From NCBI GenBank assembly GCA_017420755.1, contig JAFQOG010000008.1:1-64000 (forward strand): DNA of 64,000 bases. The letters are read 5' to 3'. Origin of the DNA: Clostridia bacterium. GTDB taxonomy: Bacteria > Bacillota > Clostridia > Oscillospirales > CAG-272. Positions 1-6,805 of this stretch are shown piece by piece. The translations under genes were made by a program, and so were the position numbers. Each line of letters opens with the position of its first letter. The stretch's first letter is position 1. The notes beneath the pieces are model-generated. The model ran no database searches, was not told where the DNA came from, and worked only from the letters and a program-made list of their open reading frames with translations.

Positions 1-69
1 CTCCCCCCAGATCCACCAATATGACGGCGAAAGCCGTCTTTTCTTTTTTTATGGGGGAGACGAACCGTA
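1..69. repeat. Left-edge repeat copy A with hairpin and T-tract
   Basis: Positions 11-69 recur almost exactly at 436-492, with one substitution and small indels. The first 19 bases recur exactly at 173-191. The copy contains a GACGGC-GAAA-GCCGTC hairpin (22-37) followed by a T-rich run to 50, which resembles an intrinsic terminator for something left of the window. It ends in a GGGGGAGACGAACCG block. The bases ending in CCACCA look like a CCA-tailed RNA 3' end, but no T-arm can be drawn, so I call it only a repeat. Confidence 0.6.
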
Positions 70-191
70 GCCGTCAAGAAACCATTCGGGGAATGGTTTT
101 AGGCGTTGACCGAAGCGTTTTTAAAGCACAAATAAAAAGTCACAAAAATGCCTTTAAAAACGCAAGAGGAGACTCCCCCCAGATCCACCAA
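52..191. repeat. Self-complementary ~140-nt element, possible structured RNA or MITE-like unit
   Basis: The ends pair: TGGGGGAG near 52 with CTCCCCCCA at 173-181. Inside are a 9-bp hairpin with a 3-nt loop (79-87 with 91-99), enclosed by GTCAA/TTGAC (73-77 and 106-110), and a perfect 12-bp stem (115-126 with 152-163). The right end carries the same 19 bases that open the window. A further hairpin and T-run (198-220) follow. No protein explains this. It could be a non-coding RNA, a miniature mobile element or part of a repeat family. Confidence 0.45.
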
Positions 192-227
192 AAAATCGAC
201 AAGCTTTGGATTGTCTATTTTTTATCC

Positions 228-410
228 AAGTCGCAGACTTGGCATATCATCACCGCACGGAGTGTGGTGTATATCATCAGCCTTTAGGCTGAATATCATC
301 ACGCATCAGCGTGTATTCTCTGCGACTTGATGATATACAAGGCTAGCACCTTGGTGATATGCAATGCTTTGCATTGATGATATACACGCCACGGCGTGAT
401 TTGGTCACTT
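228..410. repeat. Array of six short palindromes joined by TATATCAT / TGATATAC spacers
   Basis: Six hairpins follow one another: 251-269 (CACCGCAC with GTGTGGTG), CAGCC/GGCTG, CACGC/GCGTG, CAAGG/CCTTG, CAATGC/GCATTG and CACGCC/GGCGTG. The first three are followed by TATATCAT-like spacers. The last three are preceded by the reverse-complement TGATATAC-like spacers, so the array changes orientation in the middle. A 10-bp inverted repeat (228-237 with 319-328) encloses the first half. This is a REP-like intergenic array. There is no coding potential. Confidence 0.7.
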
Positions 411-435
411 AAATAAAGTGCATTTTTTGCTCTAT

Positions 436-492
436 ATCCACCAATATGACGGCGAAAGCCGTCATTTCTTTTTTATGGGGAGACGAACCGTA
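436..492. repeat. Repeat copy B (near-identical to 11-69)
   Basis: Repeats copy A including the GACGGC-GAAA-GCCGTC hairpin, a T-rich run and the GGGGAGACGAACCGT tail. It diverges from copy A after 492, just before the terminator of the SGNH hydrolase gene. Confidence 0.65.
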
Positions 493-524
493 AGGCGCTT
501 TTTGCCGTTCATCATCAAAAGAAA

Positions 525-552
525 AAGGCAACGCCCGAAAGCGTTGGCCTTT
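525..552 (-). terminator. Terminator of the SGNH hydrolase gene
   Basis: AACGC/GCGTT-centred hairpin with a GGC/GCC extension; on the minus strand it is followed by a T run, immediately past the stop at 557. Confidence 0.7.
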
Positions 553-556
553 AATT

Positions 557-1108
557 TTATTCAAAGCTCTTTATCGCCTCAACAACCATTTTCGCGCAAA
601 GCTCAACGCCATCGTCGGAGAGGTGAATCATATCACATTCCTTTACATATCTGTGCACATCGCTGTTAACCGCAGAATGTAAATCGTTTATTTTCACCCC
701 GAGCTCTCTGAGCCTCGGCACGATAATCTCATTAAAACGCTCAATTTTATCATTATGAGTCCACTCAAATTCGTCCCAAACAGGAGTAGTAGTCGCAAAT
801 ATGACATTTGGCGTGATTTTAAGGAGCAATTTTGCAACACGCACCATGTTTTCAATGTATTCCTCCTCACTCGTGAAAAGACCATCATCGAAAATCTCGG
901 TGCAATCCCAAAGACCATTGTTCCAATGGATAACATCTGCACCCTTGATGCCGTCGCCCCAATCAAAAAGTCCACGCAGAGTGTATTTTACAAATCGGCA
1001 ATTGTCCTCCGGTTGCCAAACCTCGTAGCCATCACCCAGCATCTCCGGAACTCTTGTTCCATATCCCCATAGGCGAATTGAATCGCCAAGTAACACAACC
1101 TTTTTCAT
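557..1108 (-). CDS. SGNH/GDSL-type hydrolase
   Basis: A 183-aa probable esterase or acylhydrolase of the SGNH superfamily. Visible signature blocks are the nucleophile block GDSI (residues 8-11), a WNNGLWD segment near residue 63 in the position of the Gly/Asn oxyanion blocks, and a C-terminal DMIHLSDDG block carrying the Asp-x-x-His pair. There is no signal peptide, so it is probably cytoplasmic. Length fits stand-alone bacterial SGNH enzymes. The start has a GAGG-like site just upstream (1113-1120 on the minus strand). It is transcribed alone, divergently from cysK, with its own terminator. The substrate cannot be told from sequence; carbohydrate deacetylation or lipid ester hydrolysis are both possible. 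Confidence 0.8.
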   Translation of the reverse strand: MKKVVLLGDSIRLWGYGTRVPEMLGDGYEVWQPEDNCRFVKYTLRGLFDWGDGIKGADVIHWNNGLWDCTEIFDDGLFTSEEEYIENMVRVAKLLLKITPNVIFATTTPVWDEFEWTHNDKIERFNEIIVPRLRELGVKINDLHSAVNSDVHRYVKECDMIHLSDDGVELCAKMVVEAIKSFE

Positions 1109-1180
1109 AGAAAAACCTCACTTTTTAGCTTTATATAACCATTATAACCCCATATAATTCGCCTGTCAAGTAAAAAACTC

Positions 1181-1209
1181 TTGACAAGATAAGGAATTTA
1201 TTATAAAAT
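1181..1209 (+). promoter_or_regulatory. Promoter of the cysteine synthase gene
   Basis: TTGACA (1181-1186), 17-bp spacer, TAAAAT (1204-1209). Transcription would begin near 1216, past the ATG at 1208, which supports the GTG at 1244 as the true start. Confidence 0.8.
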
Positions 1210-1243
1210 GTTAAAAGCACACAAAATTTGTGGAGGAAACAAA

Positions 1244-2173
1244 GTGATTTGCAATTCGATACTTGACGCAATGGGCAATACACCTATAATTCGTCTTAAT
1301 AACATGGTAGAGCCCGATATGGCACAAATCCTTGTTAAGTTCGAGGGACTTAATATAGGAGGCTCAATAAAAACAAGAACTGCATATAATATGATTCTTG
1401 ACGCCGAGCAAAAGGGACTCATAAATAAAGATACAATCATAGTCGAGCCAACAAGTGGAAACCAAGGAATAGGACTTGCACTTGTGGGCGCTGTTCGTGG
1501 CTATAAAACAAAAATAATAATGCCCGACTCCGTTAGCGAGGAGAGAAGAAAGCTCGTTCGTCACTATGGCGCAGAGGTAATTCTCGTTCACGATGACGGA
1601 AATATTGGTAAATGCATTGAGGAATGTATGAATTTGGCACTCAAAATGCAAGCTGAGGACAAAAATGTTTTCGTACCTCAGCAATTTGAAAACCCTGCCA
1701 ATGTTCAAGCTCAAAGAGAGCAAACCGCCCTTGAAATTTTAGCACAGGTTGATGGACCAATCCACGGATTTTGCTCCGGAATTGGAACAGGCGGAACAAT
1801 CACAGGAATAGGCGAGGTTTTGAAGAGCGCAAACCCCGATATCACAATTTGGGCAGTTGAGCCACGCCACGCCGCAATCCTCTCCGGAGGCTCAATTGGA
1901 ACTCATGTTCAAATGGGAATAGGCGACGGAATCATTCCAACAATCCTAAATCAAGAAATTTATAACGGTATTTGTATAATCGATGACGAGGAAGCACTTG
2001 AAACCTCAAAGGCACTTGCCTCAAAGGAAGGAATAATGTGCGGAATTTCAAGCGGAACAAATGTTTGCGCCGCCCTAAAGCTTGCAAAAATGCTCGGCAA
2101 GGGTAAAACCGTCGTTACAGTATTGCCGGATACAGCCGAAAGATATTTTTCAACACCTCTTTTCGAGGACTAA
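1244..2173 (+). CDS. cysK: Cysteine synthase family PLP enzyme
   Basis: A 309-aa fold-type II PLP enzyme that probably makes L-cysteine from O-acetylserine and sulfide. The PLP lysine is K43 in GGSIKTR, followed by the substrate loop TSGNQG, the phosphate-binding GTGGT loop, and a C-terminal GISSG. Length is normal for CysK. GTG at 1244 is chosen because GGAGG lies 7 nt upstream and the promoter -10 overlaps the upstream ATG at 1208. It is monocistronic and lies directly upstream of tRNA-Val. The usual PGGSVKDR has become IGGSIKTR, so a related use (O-phosphoserine or a side pathway) cannot be excluded, but assignment to the family is firm. Confidence 0.9.
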   Translation: MICNSILDAMGNTPIIRLNNMVEPDMAQILVKFEGLNIGGSIKTRTAYNMILDAEQKGLINKDTIIVEPTSGNQGIGLALVGAVRGYKTKIIMPDSVSEERRKLVRHYGAEVILVHDDGNIGKCIEECMNLALKMQAEDKNVFVPQQFENPANVQAQREQTALEILAQVDGPIHGFCSGIGTGGTITGIGEVLKSANPDITIWAVEPRHAAILSGGSIGTHVQMGIGDGIIPTILNQEIYNGICIIDDEEALETSKALASKEGIMCGISSGTNVCAALKLAKMLGKGKTVVTVLPDTAERYFSTPLFED

Positions 2174-2206
2174 AAAACAAATAGCAAGCCTTGGCTTGCT
2201 AAATAC

Positions 2207-2283
2207 GGAGGCATAGCTCAGTTGGTTAGAGTACTTGCTTGACATGCAAGGGGTCGCAGATTCGAGTTCTGCTGTCTCCACCA
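2207..2283 (+). tRNA. tRNA-Val (anticodon GAC)
   Basis: Full cloverleaf. The acceptor GGAGGCA pairs with TGTCTCC (one G-T), the anticodon stem CTTGC/GCAAG has loop TTGACAT giving anticodon GAC, the T-arm contains TTCGAGT, and the CCA is encoded. It is followed at once by a terminator. Confidence 0.95.
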
Positions 2284-2311
2284 AAAACCAAGTCATATGA
2301 CTTGGTTTTTT
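2284..2311 (+). terminator. Terminator after tRNA-Val
   Basis: AACCAAGTCAT/ATGACTTGGTT hairpin followed by six T residues. Confidence 0.85.
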
Positions 2312-2397
2312 CATGTCAAGCAAAAGGCGGTGGTATTGGCTCATACTATGAGTTTAAAACTATTTTTTTGCACATACTACTCAAAAAAGGAGTTAAT

Positions 2398-3321
2398 ATG
2401 TGTACAAGTCTAACACTAAAAACAAAGGATTTTTATTTTTGTCGAAGCATGGACCTCGACTACCATTTTGGAGAGCAAATTGTAATCACGCCAAGAAGGT
2501 ATAATTTGACCTTCAAGCACGAAAGGCAAACCGATAACCATCACGCAATAATTGGAATGGCGACCATAAAAAATGACTATCCGCTTTACGCCGACGGAGC
2601 AAATGAAATGGGACTTTGCATCAGCGCGCAAAATTTCCGGGGAAATGCAAAATACGAGGACGCAACCGTCGCAGGCGCTCTAAATCTAGCTCCATACGAG
2701 ATAATTCCGTATGTTTTGGCAAGCTTTTCGAGCGTCGCAGAGGTGAAAAAGGCTCTTTCAAGCCTAAAAATAATTAATACCCCATTCGATAAATCAACCC
2801 CCACAACACCACTTCATTGGCATATCGCAGATAAAAACGAGGCGTGCGTGCTTGAAAGCACACCACAGGGCGTGAAAATATACGAAAACTCTGTTGGAAT
2901 AATGACAAATAACCCACCATTCCCATCTCAGCTTAAAAACCTCGAAAAATACGCCCACCTAACCCCAAATCAGCCCCCAAAAGTCACAACAACCCTAGGG
3001 CTTGGGATGTATGGCTTGGAGGGCGACTATACCTCGCCATCACGCTTTGTTAGATTAGCGACACTCAAAAAATTCACCAAAACCGACCAAGACGAAGCCC
3101 CAAGCCTCTTGACAGCGCTACGCCTAATGGGAACAGTTGCAATCCCACGCGGAGTCACCTTGACCGAAAAGGGAGCAGAGCACTATACAATTTACCTCGC
3201 GATAATCAACGCAACTAAGGGCATCTATTATTATCAAACAAGCGAAAGCCCCAACCTAAAATGCAAATCCTTTCATGACTGCTTTTTGGGCTCTGATAAA
3301 TTAGAAAAATATTTTTTATAA
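2398..3321 (+). CDS. Choloylglycine hydrolase (bile salt hydrolase / penicillin V acylase family)
   Basis: A 307-aa N-terminal nucleophile amidase of the choloylglycine hydrolase family. The start at 2398 has AAGGAG just upstream and puts Cys at position 2, the residue that becomes the N-terminal nucleophile after Met removal. Other family catalytic positions are visible: R16 and D19 (CRSMDLD), N69 (DGANEMGL), N171/N172 (MTNNPPF) and R216 (SPSRF). Family members deconjugate taurine or glycine bile acids or cleave penicillin V or acyl-homoserine lactones. There is no signal peptide, so it is a cytoplasmic enzyme as usual in Firmicutes. The gene sits alone after tRNA-Val. Bile-salt use is inferred from the gut-like gene set, not proved by sequence. 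Confidence 0.85.
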   Translation: MCTSLTLKTKDFYFCRSMDLDYHFGEQIVITPRRYNLTFKHERQTDNHHAIIGMATIKNDYPLYADGANEMGLCISAQNFRGNAKYEDATVAGALNLAPYEIIPYVLASFSSVAEVKKALSSLKIINTPFDKSTPTTPLHWHIADKNEACVLESTPQGVKIYENSVGIMTNNPPFPSQLKNLEKYAHLTPNQPPKVTTTLGLGMYGLEGDYTSPSRFVRLATLKKFTKTDQDEAPSLLTALRLMGTVAIPRGVTLTEKGAEHYTIYLAIINATKGIYYYQTSESPNLKCKSFHDCFLGSDKLEKYFL

Positions 3322-3462
3322 AATTGTGTAACCTTTTCTCATAAATTCGTACTATTATGTTTAATGCTTGTTTTTTTGAAAAAATATGAAATAAAAAGCG
3401 TATTTTACAAAAACAAATTAATCATCGACAAATCATTTTTCAAACTAAAAAGAGGATTGATT

Positions 3463-4311
3463 ATGAATTTTTTTGAGAGAGTAATACATTCGCTTGAGGG
3501 AACAATGGAAACTCCGACAAACTATGGTTGGTTTCATATAATGTTCCTTGCAATTGCAGTTGCTGCAACTGTTCTGCTTTGCGAATTTTTCAAGGATTGT
3601 AGCGACAAAACCTTTAGAAGAATAGTTCTTATCGCATGGATCACAATGGTCGTGCTTGAAATCTATAAACAGCTCGTATTCTCATTTGAATACGAAAATA
3701 ACACAGCAGTATGGGATTTCCAATGGTACGCATTCCCATATCAGCTATGCTCAACACCACTTTATGTGTTGCCGTTTATCGCATTTATGAAGGATTCAAG
3801 ATTCCGTGATGCGCTAATCTCATATATTTCAACCTTCTCATTCTTTGGTGGACTTGCTGTGTATTTCTATCCAAACGATGTTTTCATTAGCACAATTGGA
3901 ATAAATATTCAAACAATGATTCACCATGGAATACAGGTAGTGTTTGGAATATTCTTCGTGGTTTATAACAGAAGAAAGCTAAACCATAAATATTATGTAA
4001 GAGGAATTCCCGTGTTCGCAGCCCTATGCGCTGTGGCAATGCTCCTTAACATAGTGGTTTATCATATATTCATGGCAACAGGATGCACCGAAACCTTTAA
4101 TATGTTCTATATAAGCCCATATTTCGATTGCACACTTCCAATACTTTCATCTATCTATCCAAATGTTCCATATATCGTGTTCGCACTATTGTATATCCTG
4201 GGATTTTCGTTTGTCGCAACCCTTATATACTATATCGAAATGGGAATTGTACGACTTGTTGAAAGGATAAAATCGAAGCTTTATGATAAACAACAAAAAA
4301 AGACTGCTTAG
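3463..4311 (+). CDS. Multi-pass membrane protein, possibly YwaF-like
   Basis: A 282-aa integral membrane protein with about seven hydrophobic segments spread over the whole length, including the cluster around residues 23-40, 57-75, 90-108 and 195-260. The start at 3463 follows an AGAGGA site. The WFHIMF opening, the FPYQLCSTPLYVLPF segment and the conserved-looking IHHGIQV resemble the YwaF/TMEM164-type membrane family, but I cannot confirm this. It overlaps the next membrane-protein gene by 29 nt, so the two are probably translated together. No catalytic motif is apparent. Confidence 0.6.
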   Translation: MNFFERVIHSLEGTMETPTNYGWFHIMFLAIAVAATVLLCEFFKDCSDKTFRRIVLIAWITMVVLEIYKQLVFSFEYENNTAVWDFQWYAFPYQLCSTPLYVLPFIAFMKDSRFRDALISYISTFSFFGGLAVYFYPNDVFISTIGINIQTMIHHGIQVVFGIFFVVYNRRKLNHKYYVRGIPVFAALCAVAMLLNIVVYHIFMATGCTETFNMFYISPYFDCTLPILSSIYPNVPYIVFALLYILGFSFVATLIYYIEMGIVRLVERIKSKLYDKQQKKTA

Positions 4312-4993
4312 CCTAGTCGCCGTTTTCTCGGCAATAGAGCTAATCTTAGCTATCTTAGTACAAATAACAGACGGGGCACTGAATAAAACGGTGTCCTTTC
4401 TTGTGGTAATACTCGCCTGTGCCTTCGTCGCACTCTTTTATGCTAAGACAAAAGAATATTACCTCACCCAAATAGCCCTTGTCGGCACAGTTTTCGCCGA
4501 TTTGTTCCTCGTCGTTTTAGATAATGGAACAAGAGAGCTTGCAATGGTATTTTTCTCAATCACTCAAATTTGTTATTTTTTAAGACTTTATTTCGGTCAT
4601 ACTAGCAAAAGAGAACGCCAAATACACTTAATTTTGCGAGGAATAGCCATTGTCACAGCAATGATAGCGACAATAATCGTTTTAAAGGAAAAAACAGACT
4701 TTTTGAGCCTCATATCGCTTTTTTATTACGCAAACCTAATAATAAATGTCGTTTACGCCTTTGTGCAGGTTAAAAAATCGTTGATTTTCGCCTTGGGGCT
4801 TGTATTGTTCACCCTCTGCGACCTCTTCATTGGCTTTGGCGTGCTTGGAAGCTCATACCTTGCCTTAGAGCAGGGCACTCTGTGGTATTGGCTCGCTCAC
4901 CCGGGCATCAACCTCGCATGGCTCTTTTATGTCCCATCACAAGCCCTCTTGGCACTAAGCCTTTTAAAAACAAAGCTTAATGAGCTGAAATAA
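4283..4993 (+). CDS. Multi-pass membrane protein, possibly YhhN/TMEM86-like
   Basis: A 236-aa hydrophobic protein with about eight predicted membrane spans. Acidic residues lie inside membrane segments (VFADLF near residue 72; LFTLCDLF near residue 178), as in the YhhN/TMEM86 lysoplasmalogenase family, which has paired Asp residues. The resemblance is weak and the function uncertain. The gene begins inside the 3' end of the upstream gene, with a poor local ribosome site, which suggests translational coupling. A strong terminator follows. Confidence 0.55.
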   Translation: MINNKKRLLSLVAVFSAIELILAILVQITDGALNKTVSFLVVILACAFVALFYAKTKEYYLTQIALVGTVFADLFLVVLDNGTRELAMVFFSITQICYFLRLYFGHTSKRERQIHLILRGIAIVTAMIATIIVLKEKTDFLSLISLFYYANLIINVVYAFVQVKKSLIFALGLVLFTLCDLFIGFGVLGSSYLALEQGTLWYWLAHPGINLAWLFYVPSQALLALSLLKTKLNELK

Positions 4994-5000
4994 AAACAAA

Positions 5001-5028
5001 CCGCCTTGAATTTTCAAGGCGGCTTTTA
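5001..5028 (+). terminator. Terminator after the membrane-protein pair
   Basis: CCGCCTTGAA/TTCAAGGCGG hairpin followed by CTTTT. Confidence 0.85.
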
Positions 5029-5039
5029 AATGCGCTATG

Positions 5040-5210
5040 TCTTAAAATTCCATGTGAGTAAGGCACCACGCAACTTGTGGGAAGGCTCCTAACGGAGCTA
5101 TTTTTGCCCGACCTCTTGTGAGCAAGCTCCCATCGGTCTTGGTCAAAAATGCGCACCCAATCCAAAATGCAGAGCATTTTGGAGATGGATTCGATTCACC
5201 CTTGCAAATA
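5040..5210. repeat. Palindrome-rich non-coding stretch, possible dispersed repeat
   Basis: Between the upstream terminator and the tRNA terminator there is no credible gene. There are several short hairpins: GCTCC/GGAGC near 5086-5100, GAGC/GCTC near 5120, and a 9-bp stem CCAAAATGC/GCATTTTGG at 5162-5182. The open frame on the minus strand has no ribosome site and looks incidental. It may be a member of a chromosomal repeat family. Confidence 0.35.
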
Positions 5211-5211
5211 C

Positions 5212-5243
5212 AAAACACCCAAACCAAAAATGGTTTGGGTATT
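5212..5243 (-). terminator. Probable ancestral terminator of tRNA-Arg
   Basis: ACCCAAACC/GGTTTGGGT hairpin (5217-5239) followed on the minus strand by GTTTT. It lies immediately beyond the duplicated tRNA 3' half, where the original tRNA terminator would be expected before island insertion. Confidence 0.7.
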
Positions 5244-5288
5244 TTTGGCACCCGCAACGGGAATCGAACCCATAACTAACCCTTAGGA
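5244..5288 (-). pseudogene. Truncated copy of the tRNA-Arg(CCU) 3' half (att-like repeat)
   Basis: These 45 bp are identical to 7558-7602. They comprise CCA, discriminator, 3' acceptor strand, T-arm and variable region, and stop in the anticodon loop at CTTAGGAG. The 5' half of the tRNA is missing. This is the expected scar at the distal end of an element that integrated into the 3' half of a tRNA gene. Confidence 0.9.
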
Positions 5289-5340
5289 GTTTTCATAGGT
5301 GTTCGTGTCTATCTGCGTGTGGGTGATTTTCTTGCAAAAC

Positions 5341-5377
5341 AAGCGTAAAATCCACCGAAAAGGCAGATTTTACGCTT
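5341..5377. repeat. 12-bp inverted repeat near the island end
   Basis: AAGCGTAAAATC (5341-5352) pairs perfectly with GATTTTACGCTT (5366-5377) around a 13-nt loop. It is placed between the att-like repeat and the HNH gene stop. It may terminate the minus-strand transcript or be a recombinase arm site; there is no T-run adjacent to it. Nothing else is seen in 5289-5454. Confidence 0.5.
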
Positions 5378-5454
5378 GGTAGATTGTATGTTTGTTGGTG
5401 GTTTTTATAGTGCTTTGTATCGGGTGCACAGGGGGGACGGCAACAATAACATTT

Positions 5455-6438
5455 TTACATTTTATCGCTTTTTCCCATGTTACATCTGTCACAAAGTGTT
5501 CTTAAATTACTTGCGACTGTTTGTCCGCCCTTTGCTACGGGGATTATATGATCTACATGTAATTTAACGCCATCGCTAGCACAAGAGCCACATATCTGGC
5601 ATCTAAAACCATCACGTTTTAGTATATCGTAACGCAAAGAATCTGTCATTTTGGCTCGCTCTATTTTGATTTGATATTGCCTTGTTTGCCGCTGTATTTT
5701 GAGTTCAACTGTATGGTCATATAAGCGTTTTAATTCGTCAAAATTATAACTTTCCTCTTTCCAATAGTGGTTTCTACCTTGTGGAGAAGTATATGTAACT
5801 TTGCAATGCACAGTTACATTAAATTGCGGTTTTCGAAGTTTTTTCCATTTGAAAATTCTATTCTCGTATTTAAGAAATCTTTTTAAGGAAAAGCCAAGTT
5901 CTTTGCAAAATTCTTCGGTAGCGGTAGTTTTAATCGATTCCGCTTGCCTTATGTAGTCGTAGTATGTATTTCTATTATATGAAATTGCTTCCACGATATT
6001 ACGATAGAAACTCTCGTTTGATGCGATTAACCCAATCAAATAATCATCTAATGATAAATGGTCTAATTGACGTTTAGAGTTACACTCTTGTTGGTTATTG
6101 TATCGCGATTGTATTCGCCTAAAGTTGATTGTTTGATTTAATTCTAGTAATTTTTTTATACGTTCGCTATTTTTAAGTACAAGCTTGCATTTTTTGTAAT
6201 TAATGATTACAATTATACAGAAAGTAACTAAAATGACTCCAGAGACGCTAAGTGCTACAATTTGTCCAATGCCAAAGCCTTTTTTGGTTTGTTCGTTATT
6301 TGCCACACTAGGAGATTCAGTAACGGTGAGATCTTCATATTCTTCCATGTTATTATCGGAATCTTTTCCTGAAGGAAGCGATATAACAAAAAATATTATA
6401 AAGACGACTACACAAAAAGATATTAATTTGTTTTTCAT
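5455..6438 (-). CDS. Membrane-anchored HNH endonuclease domain protein
   Basis: A 327-aa protein. Residues 1-21 form a signal or first membrane segment, followed by an acidic, Ser/Thr-rich linker and a second membrane segment at about 57-80. A middle region of unknown fold (about 85-260) ends in a basic stretch. The C-terminal HNH domain spans about 264-327: CQIC, VDHIIPVAKGG, NLRTLCDRCN, with paired zinc cysteines and the catalytic His in DHIIP. The start at 6438 has AAGGA 8 nt upstream. It is preceded by a strong promoter, a long structured leader and a terminator-like hairpin. Nucleases tethered to the membrane are known in anti-phage systems; a defensive role here is inference from the island context. 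Confidence 0.8.
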   Translation of the reverse strand: MKNKLISFCVVVFIIFFVISLPSGKDSDNNMEEYEDLTVTESPSVANNEQTKKGFGIGQIVALSVSGVILVTFCIIVIINYKKCKLVLKNSERIKKLLELNQTINFRRIQSRYNNQQECNSKRQLDHLSLDDYLIGLIASNESFYRNIVEAISYNRNTYYDYIRQAESIKTTATEEFCKELGFSLKRFLKYENRIFKWKKLRKPQFNVTVHCKVTYTSPQGRNHYWKEESYNFDELKRLYDHTVELKIQRQTRQYQIKIERAKMTDSLRYDILKRDGFRCQICGSCASDGVKLHVDHIIPVAKGGQTVASNLRTLCDRCNMGKSDKM

Positions 6439-6464
6439 TACATTTCCTTTTCAAATTTATATAG

Positions 6465-6624
6465 AGAAAAAGTGCGCCTAAACTGGAGCGCACGAAAAAC
6501 GCACCTCAAATTGTTGCTACACAGATATTCGCTACTTTCATAAGAGAACGCAGAAAAGGGAGCATGCATTTTTACCATAAGTAAAAATGCGCACTCTTTA
6601 TGAAAGTTATGCGATTCGTGTATC
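6465..6624 (-). ncRNA. Structured leader or small RNA ahead of the HNH gene
   Basis: Between the promoter and the HNH start, the transcript would contain a nested stem. The outer arms are 6594-6607 and 6534-6546 (ACTTTCATAA core). Inside is a perfect 10-bp hairpin, GCATTTTTAC/GTAAAAATGC (6566-6590). Next comes a GTGCGC/GCGCAC hairpin (6472-6493) with a five-T run (6467-6471), an intrinsic terminator in form, placed about 30 nt before the start codon. The product would be a transcript of roughly 155 nt or an attenuated leader. Confidence 0.45.
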
Positions 6625-6630
6625 GTGTAT

Positions 6631-6659
6631 AGTATACCATAATTAGATAAGAATGTCAA
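6631..6659 (-). promoter_or_regulatory. Promoter of the HNH leader/gene
   Basis: On the minus strand, TTGACA (6654-6659), 17-bp spacer, TATACT (6631-6636). Confidence 0.75.
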
Positions 6660-6698
6660 TTGAAATCATTAAAAATAAGGATACAACCATCTAAAAAA

Positions 6699-6804
6699 CC
6701 GTACTTTTAGGGAACGGGATAAGGAGAGGGGTCAAATTGCCATCACTTTGACAATTCACCCCCTCTCCGAACGTTTCGCAAAGTGGGATACCCACCTTGC
6801 GAAA
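6699..6804. repeat. Two strong hairpins between the island genes
   Basis: One is a stem of GGAGAGGGG with CCCCTCTCC (about 6731-6768) with an inner GTCAAA/TTTGAC. The other is a stem TTTCGCAA...GTGGG/CCCAC...TTGCGAAA (about 6773-6803), directly at the stop of the upstream island gene. A weak CCGT/ACGG hairpin with six T (minus strand) follows. Together they probably end the 6806-7504 transcript, but the size and complexity exceed a normal terminator. Confidence 0.5.
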
Positions 6805-6805
6805 A

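Noticed and set aside
1..191. CCACCA ends at 1-18 and 173-190 as tRNA or tmRNA 3' ends
   Set aside because: No T-stem or acceptor pairing can be formed with the bases before them; the GC-rich stretch pairs with the distant GGGGGAG instead.
2239..2397. N-terminal extension of the choloylglycine hydrolase
   Set aside because: It would overlap the tRNA-Val and bury the Cys2 nucleophile; the AAGGAG-ATG-Cys start at 2398 is far better.
5042..5257. 71-aa minus-strand frame
   Set aside because: No ribosome site, runs across a terminator and the truncated tRNA, and lies over hairpins.
5376..5567. 63-aa plus-strand frame at the island edge as an excisionase
   Set aside because: Antisense to the HNH zinc motif region, no helix-turn-helix pattern and no ribosome site.
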